Positions 7,286 to 7,768 of a stretch of DNA of 7,768 nucleotides are shown here, piece after piece. The notes under the pieces are model-generated. The model made no database searches. It saw only the letters and a program-made list of their open reading frames with translations, and had not been told where the DNA came from. The position numbers and the translations under genes were made by a program. The DNA lies in the NCBI GenBank assembly GCA_964512165.1, contig CAZEHQ010000210.1, positions 1 through 7,768 of the forward strand, in the 5' to 3' direction. How positions within the stretch are numbered: the first letter of the stretch is position 1; each line of letters begins with the position of its first letter. Source of the DNA: UBA8231 sp964512165. GTDB lineage: Bacteria; Latescibacterota; UBA2968; UBA8231.

Positions 7286-7324
7286 GTCGCGCTTGCTCCC
7301 CTGTCTCTTCCGTTCGGAGCGCAT

Positions 7325-7768
7325 CTACCGCTCGTCGGCGTACTCCACCTCGACCTCGAAGGACGCCGCGCGCAGCCGCCGGTTGAGCCGCCGGAACTCG
7401 CCCCGCGCCTCCTCCAGCCGGGCGCGGCAGTCCTCGTAGGGCAGCTCGTTCTCCTCGACGATGTCCCGCTCCTCCTTGTGGAAGATGCGCTCGTACGCGG
7501 AGTCCACCACCTGCGTGTGCAGCTCACCCAGGCGCTCGTTGAGCGCCTTGCGCGTCTCCAGCGCCTCGGTGAGGCTCAGGTCATCCCCCTCGTGCTCGAG
7601 GCGATGCTCGAAGTTGGCCCGCTGGATCGCCGCGTTCAGCTTGCGCCGCTTGTACTCCAGGGCGCGCAGCTGCTCCCGCGCCCCGGAGACGCTGAAGCCG
7701 GGAGCGGGCCGGCGCGAGGAGTCGCTGTCCCGGGAGAACAGGCCCCGGTTCTGGCGCGACTCGGGCAG
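7325..7768 (-). CDS. C-terminal part of a charged helical (coiled-coil-like) protein, N-terminus outside window
   Basis: The frame is open from the right edge to a TAG at 7325-7327, giving 147 residues. The first 30 or so are Ser/Arg/Pro-rich and probably disordered. The rest is highly charged with heptad-like helices: REQLRALEYKRRKLNAAIQR (31-50), LTEALETRKALNERLGEL (66-83), RARLEEARGEFRRLNRRLRA (115-134), ending in a probable beta strand FEVEVEY (137-143). No membrane segment is visible. The order N-x-x-I-x-x-x-N, LTEAL-x-x-R, R-x-L-E-E-A-R and a final strand is reminiscent of small DIP1984-family helical proteins, but the match is by eye and the front differs, so no function is assigned. 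A GTG at 7510 is internal, not a start, because the frame and its character continue upstream. Confidence 0.75.
   Translation of the reverse strand: MPESRQNRGLFSRDSDSSRRPAPGFSVSGAREQLRALEYKRRKLNAAIQRANFEHRLEHEGDDLSLTEALETRKALNERLGELHTQVVDSAYERIFHKEERDIVEENELPYEDCRARLEEARGEFRRLNRRLRAASFEVEVEYADER

Larger units (their letters stand above)
7121..7315. repeat. 13-bp perfect inverted repeat spanning 195 bp
   Basis: GAACGGAAGAGAC at 7121-7133 is the exact reverse complement of GTCTCTTCCGTTC at 7303-7315. Just inside, GGAGC (7136-7140) can pair with GCTCC (7295-7299), so the potential stem has 18 pairs with a small internal loop. No target-site duplication flanks it (GGGTT on the left, GGAGC on the right), which argues against a simple insertion element. 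It could close a structured RNA or be paired protein sites. Confidence 0.55.
6907..7324. other. 418-bp intergenic region with repeats, no gene seen
   Basis: I find no supported coding sequence between the DUF5916 start and the stop of the right-hand gene. The short frames here lack a credible start with a ribosome site or a recognisable product. I found no tRNA, tmRNA, RNase P or SRP RNA signature. The stretch holds the leader of the DUF5916 gene (about 6907-7000), a split 20-nt repeat (6962-7002 and 7135-7154), a 6-bp GGGCGG/CCGCCC palindrome (7081-7094), a long-range 13-bp inverted repeat (7121-7133 and 7303-7315), three copies of CGCTGAG (7154-7200) and a 7-bp hairpin (7268-7285). Confidence 0.6.

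Noticed and set aside
7121..7315. MITE or small insertion element bounded by the 13-bp inverted repeats
   Set aside because: No target-site duplication is seen at the ends and there is no second copy in the window; an RNA stem or paired sites fits at least as well.
7174..7527. 117-codon open frame on the minus strand
   Set aside because: It overlaps the right-hand partial gene in another frame; Ser/Arg/Thr-rich and without a ribosome site. The gene 4 frame, open from the edge to 7325, has the more protein-like composition.

Overview
This GC-rich window (my rough estimate is close to 70% G+C) carries four protein genes and one gap of about 420 bp. The mix of families suggests an environmental Gram-negative bacterium with an outer membrane: a fused membrane/spermidine-synthase-like protein with TPRs, a PHP-fold DUF3604-like protein, and a CBM9-like/DUF5916 outer-membrane barrel. 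Such families are common in Gemmatimonadota, Myxococcota, Eisenbacteria or Krumholzibacteriota and other FCB-related phyla. This placement is inferred from family content only; there is no rRNA or other phylogenetic marker here.

Layout: (1) Bases 1-2796, minus strand: a very large polytopic membrane protein whose C-terminus lies beyond the left edge. It has two homologous membrane halves, a spermidine-synthase-like Rossmann domain and a TPR tail. (2) Bases 2865-4373, plus strand: a cytoplasmic PHP-domain protein, transcribed divergently from gene 1 across a 68-bp gap. (3) Bases 4390-6906, minus strand: a secreted protein with a CBM9-like N-terminal domain and a DUF5916 beta-barrel, convergent with gene 2 across 16 bp. 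(4) Bases 6907-7324: non-coding DNA with several real repeats and inverted repeats. (5) Bases 7325-7768, minus strand: the C-terminal 147 residues of a charged, helical protein that begins beyond the right edge.

No shared pathway is evident. Genes 1 and 2 may share a divergent promoter region. Gene 3 has its own leader with a TTGACA -35-like box. The most unusual DNA is the 6907-7324 gap. It holds a split 20-nt repeat, one copy of which is interrupted by the putative promoter box of gene 3; a 13-bp perfect inverted repeat 169 bp apart that could close a roughly 200-nt structured RNA; and a 7-bp hairpin that would have a GNRA tetraloop on the gene 4 strand. I see no CRISPR, tRNA, rRNA, transposase or phage gene, and nothing that amounts to a defined new defence or mobile system.
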